64,000 nucleotides of DNA from Flavobacterium endoglycinae (GCF_017352115.1 NZ_CP071448.1:5267001-5331000), one strand, 5' to 3'; positions 50,776 to 59,151 are shown, counted from the first letter of the stretch. Notes: generated by a model not told the origin, from the letters alone. Made by a program: numbers and translations.

Positions 50776-51530
50776 TTAAGTATCTAACTTTTTAATTGCC
50801 ACAATATCCATAAAACGATCGTCTTTATTTTTACTAAGTTCTTTAGGTGTTACACCCGAATATTTTTTGATTTCTTTAATGAAATGGTTCTGATCTGTAA
50901 AGTTTTCTTCAGGGAAAAGTCGGCCTTCGCTGATGTCTTTGAACGAAGAACCAAAACGGAGAATATTGCAATAGGCTTTCAGCGAAACACCAAATTGCTG
51001 ATTAAAGTAACGATTAATTTGCCTTGCGCTCCAAAACACATTTTCAGATAGTTCCTGAACAGACATTGAACCTTTGGAAGCATAAATGAATTCGAACAGC
51101 TTTTTCTTTCTGTTATCGATATTTTCGCTTGAAACTGCTTTTATAATTTGAGAAGATTTTTCGCAGAAACCTTAAAATCATTTAAATCGTCAGCGTTAAA
51201 ATTCCAGATTTTATTAGAAATATTTTTCCCTCCATTCAAAACTTCTTTGATGGAATCGCCAAATAAGTATTCGACCGCAAGCAGTTTAAAACCAATTGAG
51301 AACATTTTAGTTCCTGCTGGAATATTGATTTGACTCGGAATAGTATCCAAACCTCTAATGGATATTTCCCACTCATCGGAATAAATATTCATTACAGCAA
51401 GATCGACCATTCCGTTTGGCAGAACAGTAGACGGAATGTCTTTTCCCGTTTTGTTTTCGAGCATCCAAAAACTGTGAACAAAATGCGAAATAGAAGAATC
51501 AGGCAAAGCAGATTGAATAATTAGACTCAT
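50776..51530 (-). pseudogene. AraC-family regulator broken by a frameshift
   Basis: Two frames read as one protein. The first (51141-51530) has the N-terminal sensory part seen in one AraC subgroup (SHFVHSFWMLENKTGKDIP, PNGMVDLAVMN), stopping after KNLLKL. The second (50776-51066) carries the helix-turn-helix (VQELSENVFWSARQINRYFNQQFGVSLKAYC, KKYSGVTPKELSK). The second phase stays open back to an A5 tract (51157-51161, T5 on plus); one extra A there would join SAKK to SSQIIKAVSSENI. So either a recent 1-bp deletion or a sequencing error. Intact, it would be about 251 residues. Confidence 0.75.
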
Positions 51531-51559
51531 TTGATTAACAAATAGATATACAAATTTAA

Positions 51560-52525
51560 TTAAAATGATGCTTTAGAATACTTTTTAGGCTTTTGACCAA
51601 TATGCTGTTCGAAAACTCTAGAAAAATGACTCAGGTTTGTGAATCCTAATTGATACCCAACTTCAGAAACCGATAAATGATTTTCCTTTAAAAGTCGGGC
51701 TGCCTCCTGCATTCTCACATTTTGATAATATTCAAAAACACCTTTACCAAAAGTCTGTTTAAAAAGTTTACGCATTTTGGGTTCGCTCATTCCAGCTTCT
51801 TTGGCAAGTGAAGCAATATCAGGTGCTTTATCTAAATTGGATTGCAATTGGTATTTTACGGCATAAATAGCTTTTATATCGTTGATATGAATACCGCTTG
51901 TTGGCGTTTCGTCCCGCTGCAATAGTAAAGCAAAAATATGACAAAGCAGTTCTTCGCATTTTAGTTTATAAAAATGATTTTCTAAAATCTCAGGAACTGT
52001 CTGGCGAAGAATTTCTCCAGAAGTTGCAATAATATTGGTAGAAATATCCGTTTCGAAAACAAAATTATCTTTGGCTTCTAATATACTTACGATTACAGGA
52101 TGTTTTAAATCGCCGAATTTCTCTTTTAAATAGCTTTTTGAAGCCGCAATTGTCACACTTCTAAAAAATGTATTCTGAGGCATTTCCATTACAGAAGAAA
52201 CAGATTGTGCACAGATAATAACATTGGCTTGTTCAAATGCCATCTGGTTTTTATCATTTGGGAAATCGAAAATACCGCTTAATAAAAAAATGACTTTATC
52301 AGAGGCTTCGGCGGCTTCATTTTTACGCTCAACCCGAATATCTTCTTTTAAATAATAGTTACGAATCATCATTCGCAGTTCATTTCCCCAAGTAAAACCA
52401 GTCATGTAGCCTTCGCCCAAATGTTCTGGAATATCAATAAAACGTCCGCGGATAGAAGCACCAATAGCTTCTGCGAACTTATATAGTATCCCTGAACCAT
52501 TTTTATCTGTAACCTCAATTTTCAT
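51560..52525 (-). CDS. AraC-family transcriptional regulator
   Basis: 321 residues with a C-terminal double helix-turn-helix (about 225-320): DIASLAKEAGMSEPKMRKLFKQTFGKGVFEYYQNVRMQEAARLLKENHLSVSEVGYQLGFTNLSHFSRVFEQHIGQKPKKY is the standard AraC pattern. The N-terminal part (about 1-210) is ligand- or stress-responsive, unassigned. It starts 85 bp from, and divergently to, the second Tet(X)-like gene, suggesting it regulates that gene. Confidence 0.9.
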   Translation of the reverse strand: MKIEVTDKNGSGILYKFAEAIGASIRGRFIDIPEHLGEGYMTGFTWGNELRMMIRNYYLKEDIRVERKNEAAEASDKVIFLLSGIFDFPNDKNQMAFEQANVIICAQSVSSVMEMPQNTFFRSVTIAASKSYLKEKFGDLKHPVIVSILEAKDNFVFETDISTNIIATSGEILRQTVPEILENHFYKLKCEELLCHIFALLLQRDETPTSGIHINDIKAIYAVKYQLQSNLDKAPDIASLAKEAGMSEPKMRKLFKQTFGKGVFEYYQNVRMQEAARLLKENHLSVSEVGYQLGFTNLSHFSRVFEQHIGQKPKKYSKASF

Positions 52526-52609
52526 TTACGACTATTTTAATACCAAAATGAGTTATTTTGCCTCTAAAGGTACAACTAATTTTGTTTCACAAATTTAAAA
52601 GAAATAAAA

Positions 52610-53779
52610 ATGTTACTAGATACTAAAAAAGTAGCCATAATTGGCGGAGGTCCAGGTGGATTAACTTTAGCCAGATTGTTACAAGAAAAAGGAGTGGACG
52701 TAAAAGTTTACGAAAGAGACGAAAATAAAAACGTTCGCCAGCAGGGATCAACACTTGATTTGCACGATGATACCGGTTTAAAAGCGATTACTGCTGCAGG
52801 TTTATTAGAGGATTTTAAAAAGAGTTATCGTCCTGGAGCCGACAAAATGAAAATTGTCAATAAAGACATGAATGTCGTTTACAATGATCACAGTGACAGG
52901 CCTATAGAAGATTTTGGAAATGAGCATTTTCGTCCGGAAATAGATCGAGGACCGCTCCGTGATTTGCTGATTGCTTCTCTTAAAGAGGAAAATGTAGTCT
53001 GGAATTCTAAATTTACAGAAATGAAACGAAGCGGTGAAGGCTGGGAAATTTCATTTGAAAACGGAAAAACTGTTTACGCCGATTTTGTAATTGCATCTGA
53101 TGGTGCTAATTCGCGCATTAGAAAATACATTACAGATATTAAACCTGTTTTCTCTGGTGTTAGTGCTATCGAAATCAATGTTTATAATGCTGAAAAAAAT
53201 GCTCCAAAATTATGGGAAATGGTTAACGATGGAAAAGTTTTTGCATTAGAACATGGAAAAACGTTACTTTTTAGTGCCAAAGCCGACGGAACACTTACAC
53301 TTTTAATAGGTTTAAAAACAGAAGAAAACTGGATTTCACATTCTGGAATTGATTTTAAAAATAAAAAATCGGTTTTGGAATGGTTCAAAAAAGAATTTTC
53401 AAGCTGGAATACAGAATGGCAGGAAATTTTTGAAAAAGAGGAAATCTCAATTATTCCACGTCCGATGTATCATTTTCCTTTGAATCAAAGTTGGAAACCG
53501 CTGCCAAATCTAACCATGATTGGCGACGCAGCACATCGTATGCCTCCTTATGCAGGAGAAGGTGCAAACCAAGCTTTAGCAGACGCTCTTGAATTATATG
53601 AAGTATTGATATCTGATTCGTTTTCAACAATGGAAGAAGCAATAGGTTTTTTCGAAAAGAAAATGTGTAAAAGAGCTTCAGAAATCACCGAAATAACACT
53701 ACAACAAACTAATTCGATGCACGATGACAATAATCTAAAGCTTTTATTGGATTTCTTTGATGAAGCGCTTCGCTTTTGA
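52610..53779 (+). CDS. Second FAD-dependent monooxygenase, Tet(X)-related
   Basis: 389 residues, paralogous to the gene at 49585: AIIGGGPGGLTLARLLQEKG, QQGSTLDLHDDTGLKAI, FRPEIDRGPLRDLLIASL, GDAAHRMPPYAGEGANQAL. The FAD motif and GD motif are intact, but pocket-side segments (FGNEHFRPEID, YRPGADKMKIVN) differ from canonical Tet(X), so a distinct substrate is likely. Divergent from the AraC regulator at 51560. The 3' side holds the tandem CAGTCTCAGTATT repeat. Confidence 0.85.
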   Translation: MLLDTKKVAIIGGGPGGLTLARLLQEKGVDVKVYERDENKNVRQQGSTLDLHDDTGLKAITAAGLLEDFKKSYRPGADKMKIVNKDMNVVYNDHSDRPIEDFGNEHFRPEIDRGPLRDLLIASLKEENVVWNSKFTEMKRSGEGWEISFENGKTVYADFVIASDGANSRIRKYITDIKPVFSGVSAIEINVYNAEKNAPKLWEMVNDGKVFALEHGKTLLFSAKADGTLTLLIGLKTEENWISHSGIDFKNKKSVLEWFKKEFSSWNTEWQEIFEKEEISIIPRPMYHFPLNQSWKPLPNLTMIGDAAHRMPPYAGEGANQALADALELYEVLISDSFSTMEEAIGFFEKKMCKRASEITEITLQQTNSMHDDNNLKLLLDFFDEALRF

Positions 53780-53786
53780 TGTTTTT

Positions 53787-53864
53787 TTCAGTCTCAGTAT
53801 TCAGTCTCAGTATTCAGTCTCAGTATTCAGTCTCAGTATTCAGTCTCAGTTTTCAGTCTCAGTT
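53787..53864 (+). repeat. Six tandem copies of a 13-bp unit, with inverted-repeat partner downstream
   Basis: TTCAGTCTCAGTA is repeated four times exactly, then twice as TTCAGTCTCAGTT, contiguous from 53787 to 53864. Between 53889 and 53950 the complement appears (ACTGAAACTGAGACT and degenerate ACTGTAAACTGC units), able to fold back on the tandem array. A related string (TTTTCAGTTTTCTGTCTCAGTTTACAG) lies at about 40408-40434. It occupies the convergent space between the monooxygenase and the DoxX gene. Confidence 0.82.
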
Positions 53865-53950
53865 TTCATATTTAATTATTATGAATGAATACTGAAACTG
53901 AGACTAAATACTACCACTGTAAACTGCACACTGCGACTAAATACTGAATA

Positions 53951-54322
53951 CTACAATGCTTTCCTCTCAGCTGGTCTAAAATACCAAGAAAGAACTGTAA
54001 GAACTAACAACAAAACAGGTCCAAAATATTCTATACCAGAATCTCCAACAGCAAAATGAGAAAAAACGGCACCGCTCATCGCAAAAAAGAAACCAGCGTA
54101 TGTCCATTCTTTTAGTAAAGGAAATTTCGGAATTAGAATAGCAATTACGCCAAGGATTTTCCAAACTCCCAAAATGGTTAAAAAGTAAAGTGGATATCCT
54201 AAATGTGTCATCATATCGGCTTCTTCTTTTATTTTTAATACTTGAACAATTCCTGTAGAAGTCATTCCCAATGCCAGCCAAAGTGTAGCAATCCAATAGA
54301 TAATTTTGTTTCTTTTACTCAT
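53951..54322 (-). CDS. DoxX-like membrane protein
   Basis: 123 residues with four membrane helices (IIYWIATLWLALGMTSTGIVQV, YPLYFLTILGVWKILGVIAILI, WTYAGFFFAMSGAVFSHFAVG, YFGPVLLLVLTVLSWYF), the DoxX layout. Members sit in redox or detoxification operons; activity is not defined. It is the last gene of the ArsR-AHSA1-DoxX operon (6 bp after AHSA1). Confidence 0.85.
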   Translation of the reverse strand: MSKRNKIIYWIATLWLALGMTSTGIVQVLKIKEEADMMTHLGYPLYFLTILGVWKILGVIAILIPKFPLLKEWTYAGFFFAMSGAVFSHFAVGDSGIEYFGPVLLLVLTVLSWYFRPAERKAL

Positions 54323-54328
54323 GATATT

Positions 54329-54796
54329 TTATTTTTGTTGTTTTACAATTTCTTCTAATCGGTTATGAGCCATATTAAGCCCCATGGAAAACGGCAGTTT
54401 CAACTGATTGTTGCGGTGTTCAACTGATTTATAAACAATAAGAATATTTAATTTACTCGTTTCATCTGTCAGTTTTTCAAATTCTAAAAATTCCAATTGC
54501 GGAGCAAATCCCGTATTTTCCATTTCGAAAGTTCGCGTAATTCGCTCATTAAGAACATAATCGTGAATAACACCATTGGCGCTGAAAACTACATTTCCAT
54601 TAGAATCTTTGGTTTCAAACTGCCATCCGCCGTGTTTTTTGTTTTCGAATTTTAATACTTTCGTTCCCATCCACTGTTCTACAATTTCAGCTTCGGTATA
54701 AGCTTTAAAAAGTAATTCTAAAGGCAGATCAAATTCTCTTGTAATCACTATTTCCTGCTGATTATCTTCAGCATGTACTTTGGTTTTGCGTTCCAT
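54329..54796 (-). CDS. AHSA1/SRPBCC domain protein
   Basis: 155 residues of the START/Bet v1-like fold: VITREFDLPLELLFKAYTEAEIVEQWMGTK (typical opening), then GGWQFETKDSNGNVVFSANGVIHDYVLNERITRTFEME and a final long helix (SMGLNMAHNRLEEIVKQQK). AHSA1-like proteins bind hydrophobic ligands; here the ligand is unknown. It is translated just after the ArsR gene (6 bp) and is a common partner of ArsR-type repressors in this arrangement. Confidence 0.88.
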   Translation of the reverse strand: MERKTKVHAEDNQQEIVITREFDLPLELLFKAYTEAEIVEQWMGTKVLKFENKKHGGWQFETKDSNGNVVFSANGVIHDYVLNERITRTFEMENTGFAPQLEFLEFEKLTDETSKLNILIVYKSVEHRNNQLKLPFSMGLNMAHNRLEEIVKQQK

Positions 54797-54802
54797 AAAT
54801 AG

Positions 54803-55126
54803 TTAGTTTTTTGGTTTATAGTTTTTCATAATATCTTCCAATTTATTAAAACGATCGTCCCACATTTTGCGGAACGGTTCAATAAAATCAGCAACTTCCT
54901 TTATTTTTTTGGCGTTTATATAGTAATATATCTCACGTCCGTTTTGCTGTTGTTCGAGCAGATCACATTCAGTTAAAATTTTAATATGTTTTGATATGGT
55001 CTGTCTTGACGAATCAAAATTTTCGGCTATGGTTCCCGGAGTCATAGCTTGTATGGCCACTAGGTTTAAAATTGCTCTTCGCGTTGGGTCGGCAATAGCC
55101 TGAAAAACATCTCTACGTATTTCCAT
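54803..55126 (-). CDS. ArsR-family winged-helix repressor
   Basis: 107 residues from ATG 55126 (MEIRRDVFQAIADPTRRAIL, the usual opening of this group). The longer frame crosses its own operator and promoter, so the shorter start is preferred. The helix-turn-helix is AENFDSSRQTISKHIKILTECDLL, followed by the wing (EQQQNGREIYYYINAKK). No metal-binding Cys set is present, so it senses something other than arsenic-type metals. The promoter region carries two identical 17-bp sites around the -7 box, implying autorepression of this three-gene operon. Confidence 0.9.
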   Translation of the reverse strand: MEIRRDVFQAIADPTRRAILNLVAIQAMTPGTIAENFDSSRQTISKHIKILTECDLLEQQQNGREIYYYINAKKIKEVADFIEPFRKMWDDRFNKLEDIMKNYKPKN

Positions 55127-55128
55127 TG

Positions 55129-55174
55129 TGCAGTTATTTGACTGCAAATATAATGCAGTTATTTGACTGCGCAA
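55129..55174 (-). promoter_or_regulatory. Promoter and twin operators of the ArsR operon
   Basis: The 17-mer TGCAGTTATTTGACTGC occurs at 55129-55145 and 55154-55170; each has the half sites GCAGT and ACTGC. The minus-strand -7 box TATATTTG (55145-55152) lies between them, and TTG (55172-55174) is 19 bp upstream of it. Binding of the ArsR protein to either site would cover the polymerase. Confidence 0.8.
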
Positions 55175-55215
55175 TATTTTTTTACGAAAAATTTTATAAT
55201 TTTAAAGAATATAAA

Positions 55216-55575
55216 ATGAATCAAATGAACAACACAAAAATTTATCAATACTCATTTGCAAGCATTTACCGCTTGTATGTGGAGAAAGTAGAAAAAAAAG
55301 GACGTACAGCAGATGAAGTTGATACTGTTATTCTTTGGCTTACAGGTTACGATGAAAAACAATTCAGGGAACAAATTGATAAAAAAGCCGATTTAGAAAC
55401 TTTTTTTACCGAAGCTCCAAAACTAAACCCAAATGCTTCTAAAATTACAGGCGTAATTTGCGGTTATAGAATTGAAGATATAGAAGATCCATTAATGCAG
55501 AAAATCCGTTATATGGACAAATTGGTAGATGAATTAGCCAAAGGCCGAAAAATGGAGAAAATTTTACGGGAATAA
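55216..55575 (+). CDS. DUF2200-like protein
   Basis: 119 residues from ATG 55216 (MNQMNNTKIYQYSFASIYRL); ATG 55225 is the other choice. Pattern: SIYRLYVEKVEKKGRTADEVDTVILWLTGYDEKQFREQID, LNPNASKITGVICGYRIEDIEDPLMQKIRYMDKLVDELAKGR, matching the DUF2200 family. Soluble, unknown function. It is divergent from the ArsR operon and may share its regulated region. Ends in a strong terminator. Confidence 0.82.
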   Translation: MNQMNNTKIYQYSFASIYRLYVEKVEKKGRTADEVDTVILWLTGYDEKQFREQIDKKADLETFFTEAPKLNPNASKITGVICGYRIEDIEDPLMQKIRYMDKLVDELAKGRKMEKILRE

Positions 55576-55577
55576 AA

Positions 55578-55608
55578 AAAGCCTTCGGATTTTCGAAGGC
55601 GTTTTTTG
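55578..55608. terminator. Bidirectional terminator
   Basis: GCCTTCG and CGAAGGC with a 6-nt loop (55581-55600), A7 before and T6 after, serving the convergent DUF2200 and amidohydrolase genes. Confidence 0.85.
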
Positions 55609-55615
55609 TGTATGT

Positions 55616-56671
55616 TTAATCCAGACCTGCAAACTTAAAAATAGGCGCGGCTTTAAAATTCATGGAAGATTCTCCAGAGTAATTTTCATTATTGGATAAA
55701 CTCAGCTTTTTAACTTTTGCTTTTTCGCTAAAATCGAGTTTACTAAATTCTACCCAAACTACATTTGGATTTAAAACATTATCGAAATAATATACTAGAT
55801 TTTTTTGATCTGCAACTGTTCTCCAGCGTGTTGACGAAATATTAGGTTCTGTTTCTGATGAAATTCCCAGTGGAACCGAACAGTTTCGAATCACACCAAA
55901 AACACTTGCTAATGCAGCGCGCGTATTATCGGTTTTTGGAATTGCATCGATATAGTAAGAAGCTCTCACAAAACGGTCAGCCGCGCGATTGGTTCCCGGC
56001 AGCATAATCGTTCCTGGAATTCCTTTCCAATAGGTATTTATAGCCAGTTGATGGTCAAAAATAGGAGAGTTGGTCATGGCTACATATTTCATATCATGAT
56101 GAATAACCAGTTTTCCATCAATAAATTCAAAAATTGCATTATCTCCAGATGCATCAGAAAGTGATAAGTGAACTGTTGCAAAAATATTTGTCCCCGGAAT
56201 ATGAGACGAAACTACTGTGAAATCATTTTTTTCTAAAGCTTTTACAGCTTCTGAAACGGTAGAAAAATTGTCCAAAACATATTGGAGCCATAATGAAACG
56301 GCTAATCCTTGTATTTTTCCGTTTTTCTCAAAAGGCGGATAAGTAGATTCTACAAGCCATAAAAGATTTCCAACGAGACCTTTTTCGTTCATTCCATCAG
56401 AAGAAGCGATGTCCCAAGAGCTTGTAATGACACTCCCGTATTTTGATTTCCATTTAACCGAATTATTTCCAGCTTCTCCAAATCGTTCGATTCCTCTTGG
56501 AAATACCCATAAATTGGCTGGAATTTCTGTTCTCCAATCCATTGAACGTGCCGTTATTACCGTGCCGTTTAATCCATGATACACAATTCTGGTACATGAA
56601 TATGCTTTTTGAGTAAAAACAGTAAGACTTAAGAAAGCTAAAATTGCTGATAGGATTTGTTTTAGTTTCAT
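55616..56671 (-). CDS. Secreted linear amide C-N hydrolase (choloylglycine hydrolase/penicillin V acylase family)
   Basis: 351 residues with a signal peptide (about 1-25, ILAFLSLTVFTQKAYS). The mature N-terminus is Cys26 (CTRIVYHG), which acts as the nucleophile in the Ntn-hydrolase fold, followed by ITARSMDWRTEIP (conserved Arg and Asp) and SDGMNEKGLVGNLLWL. Substrates in the family include bile salts, penicillin V and N-acyl-homoserine lactones; in an aquatic or soil flavobacterium acyl-amide signals or lipids are plausible. A single gene. Confidence 0.88.
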   Translation of the reverse strand: MKLKQILSAILAFLSLTVFTQKAYSCTRIVYHGLNGTVITARSMDWRTEIPANLWVFPRGIERFGEAGNNSVKWKSKYGSVITSSWDIASSDGMNEKGLVGNLLWLVESTYPPFEKNGKIQGLAVSLWLQYVLDNFSTVSEAVKALEKNDFTVVSSHIPGTNIFATVHLSLSDASGDNAIFEFIDGKLVIHHDMKYVAMTNSPIFDHQLAINTYWKGIPGTIMLPGTNRAADRFVRASYYIDAIPKTDNTRAALASVFGVIRNCSVPLGISSETEPNISSTRWRTVADQKNLVYYFDNVLNPNVVWVEFSKLDFSEKAKVKKLSLSNNENYSGESSMNFKAAPIFKFAGLD

Positions 56672-56744
56672 ATGAGTGGTATTTTAATTTATAATTAGAG
56701 AAAAAGCTTTTGCAAACTTTTAAATTTATAAGTCTACAACTATA

Positions 56745-56777
56745 AAAAACTCCTCAAGAATCTTAAGGAGTTTTTTT
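56745..56777. terminator. Terminator of the lipoprotein gene at 56817
   Basis: AAAAAACTCCT and AGGAGTTTTTTT flank a short loop with partial pairing (CAAG/CTTA). Confidence 0.75.
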
Positions 56778-56816
56778 ATATTTTCAATTTAATGGTTATA
56801 TGAGTTTTAAAAAGAC

Positions 56817-57185
56817 TTATATTTTTTTGAGTTTAAGTTTCATCTCTTTCGTGTCTAATATAAGCTCATCGTTTGTGATTGTGCTTTCGCAAGGATATGG
56901 TGTTCCTACTTCATCTTTAATTACTAAACTTTTTCCGCCTTTTGTTAAGGCATAAGTTCCATTTGTAATTTCTTGGGTTAAAAATCCGGTTACATGTCCG
57001 TCTTCTGTAAAAGTTAGCGTTCCATCTCTTAAAATTACCTGTTTTAATGAGTCAGAAAGAGGCATTTTAGCTTCAACATCGGTAATTTTCCAAGAGTTTA
57101 TCAGTTTATTTCTACCCTTAGAACATGAAATAATTAATACTGCAGCCAATGCAACTCCGAAGATAAATAATTTAGAATTTTTCAT
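56817..57185 (-). CDS. Small lipoprotein, lipocalin-like
   Basis: 122 residues with a lipoprotein signal ending IISC (Cys21). The mature part reads NSWKITDVEAKMPLSDSLK, RDGTLTFTEDGHVTGFLTQEITNGTYALTKGGKSLVIKDE, a compact beta-barrel-like pattern seen in lipocalin-like Bacteroidetes lipoproteins. No ligand can be proposed. A single gene with a terminator. Confidence 0.7.
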   Translation of the reverse strand: MKNSKLFIFGVALAAVLIISCSKGRNKLINSWKITDVEAKMPLSDSLKQVILRDGTLTFTEDGHVTGFLTQEITNGTYALTKGGKSLVIKDEVGTPYPCESTITNDELILDTKEMKLKLKKI

Positions 57186-57348
57186 GATTTTGTGATTAAA
57201 GATTAGATAGGAAAAGATACAAAAAAAAGTATTATCTCTAACATTTCCTTAACACAATTTAAAAACAAAATATCTGATTTTTAGAACCTTATAAATTACA
57301 TCGTAAAATTAAGATTACAAAAACAAAAAAGCTCTCGAAAGGCTTATA

Positions 57349-58281
57349 TTAATTGAGAGTAAGCGCTCCCAAAATTTCCTCGTACATAAAAGGACCACCG
57401 GGATATTTGGCTGTATAATCTAAATTCATCCATACTTGCCCACGCTCATCAATATGATAATGAAGCTTTTTGCCGTAACTTTCCCGCGTAAAAAGTACAT
57501 TCTTAATGAGATAATTGACTTTTTCCAAATCAATCATGGAACCAATTAATATTTCGGGATAAATATGTCCTTTGGTATGAATTAATCGTGGTGTTCCGCC
57601 TATAGAACGAATCGCAGCGGCCATTAAAATAGAGTGATCGTCGCAGTCTCCAGAGAAATATTCAAGTGATTCGCTGGCAGTTGCAATATAATCGCCATCT
57701 TTAGGGTCATTTACATAATTCCAGCGTCCGTTTATTTCTTTAAAAACGGCAAAACATTGAATGATTGTTCGATAATCTGAATATCCTTTGATTCCTTTAA
57801 AATTTTTATTGGCAGCCATAATGGCAAAGTTTCGCACTTTAGGGTTTTGATATTCTATAGCGCTTATAATTTTTGATCTATTGGGAAATGGAAGCAATTT
57901 TGCCACAATAATATCCTGCGGATAGGGATTATCCGACATGGTGTAAATCATCGAATTGTAATCTTCAGAAATTTCACTGAAGCCATAATTCCCAATGACC
58001 GAACCGTACACAAGAACCAATAAATACACGGCAACACATAATATTATAATGGTTCTGAGGTACATTAAGAGAAAAAAGATGGCCGCTAGAACGAATATGA
58101 AAATAAAAACTCGGTCTAAATTAAAAGGCCATTCTAAATCGATTAGGTTTTGATGCAGAATGATGAAAATAGGAATTGTGATTAAAAGACTCAACAACAA
58201 TATAATAACCCTGTCCCAAGGTGATTTCACCTGAAGCTTGGATTTTAATTGCGGAAAGTCAATTTTAGGAAAATTCATCAT
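57349..58281 (-). CDS. Membrane protein with transglutaminase-like domain
   Basis: 310 residues: three membrane helices (about 24-43, 57-73, 77-95) and a C-terminal transglutaminase-like domain (about 165-310). The catalytic Cys is in FSGDCDDHSILMAAAIRSIGG (Cys213), with histidines in IHTKGHIYPE (His235 or His239) and an acid after. It could cut or cross-link proteins at the membrane. It follows the substrate-binding protein gene after 18 bp. Confidence 0.82.
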   Translation of the reverse strand: MMNFPKIDFPQLKSKLQVKSPWDRVIILLLSLLITIPIFIILHQNLIDLEWPFNLDRVFIFIFVLAAIFFLLMYLRTIIILCVAVYLLVLVYGSVIGNYGFSEISEDYNSMIYTMSDNPYPQDIIVAKLLPFPNRSKIISAIEYQNPKVRNFAIMAANKNFKGIKGYSDYRTIIQCFAVFKEINGRWNYVNDPKDGDYIATASESLEYFSGDCDDHSILMAAAIRSIGGTPRLIHTKGHIYPEILIGSMIDLEKVNYLIKNVLFTRESYGKKLHYHIDERGQVWMNLDYTAKYPGGPFMYEEILGALTLN

Positions 58282-58299
58282 AGAATCAAAAAGCAGTTT

Positions 58300-59151
58300 T
58301 TACAGCGCTTTTACCGTTTCAACAAAAGTACTTTTTTTATCAATAATTCCCAGATCAAATAATTGATTTTGAATTTTGATAAATGCTTTTTCAGTTAAGT
58401 GTTTCTTTGACCATTGCGTTAATTTTAGCCATTCTCTAATGTCGGCCGCTTTTTGATTGAATAAATCTGCCAATGTTTTATCGATATTAGGAATCTCGGC
58501 AAAATCAACCGTAGTTTTATTGATGATTTCCAGAATTTTTTCAATAATTTTTGGATTCTTTTTTAGGAATTCATCGCGAACGGCAATTACAAATGAAGGC
58601 CAAGGAGTAGGGCAGTCGCCAACTCTTCTAAAAATTCCTTGATCTACAAGCGGTTTCGTCATAAAACGTTCCCACATAAAATAATCTGCTGTGCCGTTTG
58701 TCAAAGCTTCAACAGCTCCGTCAAGCGTATTTATAATTTCAAACTGCAGGTCATCAGTATCCCAGCCTTGTTCATTGGCATTAACATACGCCATTAATTG
58801 AGAACCGGATCCAATTCTTGAAATGGCTGCTTTTTTGTTTTTCAAATCTTTAATAGTTTGAAAATCGGATTTAGCAGCAACGTGAATTCCCCAGATTAAG
58901 GGCGATTGAACGTAAATTTGAACAATTTTACTTGGGTTTCCTGCTGTGATATCTTTTACAATTCCTTCTGTTAATATAACAGCCATATCTGTTTCGCCGT
59001 CACGAAGCATTTGGCACATTTTTCCGGTTCCTTCTGGAATATTTTTCCATTGTAAATCAATGTTCTCGGCTTCAAATTCGCCATTTTCAATGCATAAATG
59101 CCATGGCAGATTGAAGTGTTCCGGAACACCCGCAATTTTTACAGTTTTCAT
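58300..59151 (-). CDS. Periplasmic-binding-fold protein without signal peptide (NMT1/SsuA-like)
   Basis: 283 residues of the NMT1/THI5-like class II binding fold: EHFNLPWHLCIENGEFEAENIDLQWKNIPEGTGKMCQMLRDGETDMAVILTEGIVKDI, KKAAISRIGSGSQLMAYVNANEQGW. These normally deliver a ligand to an ABC importer, but there is no signal peptide and no permease or ATPase gene adjacent. It may be a cytosolic ligand binder or sensor. A run of AAGTTTAGTTT repeats lies upstream (59155-59205). Confidence 0.75.
   Translation of the reverse strand: MKTVKIAGVPEHFNLPWHLCIENGEFEAENIDLQWKNIPEGTGKMCQMLRDGETDMAVILTEGIVKDITAGNPSKIVQIYVQSPLIWGIHVAAKSDFQTIKDLKNKKAAISRIGSGSQLMAYVNANEQGWDTDDLQFEIINTLDGAVEALTNGTADYFMWERFMTKPLVDQGIFRRVGDCPTPWPSFVIAVRDEFLKKNPKIIEKILEIINKTTVDFAEIPNIDKTLADLFNQKAADIREWLKLTQWSKKHLTEKAFIKIQNQLFDLGIIDKKSTFVETVKAL

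Noticed and set aside
51141..51161. Programmed -1 frameshift in the AraC gene
   Set aside because: The G-AAA-AAT context is not a good slippery heptamer and no stimulatory hairpin was seen; a 1-bp deletion explains it better.
53787..53864. Tandem repeat as CRISPR
   Set aside because: The 13-bp units are contiguous without spacers.
53976..54296. 106-codon minus-strand frame inside the DoxX gene
   Set aside because: Alternative phase of DoxX with an improbable Cys/Phe/Trp-rich product; DoxX has four proper helices.
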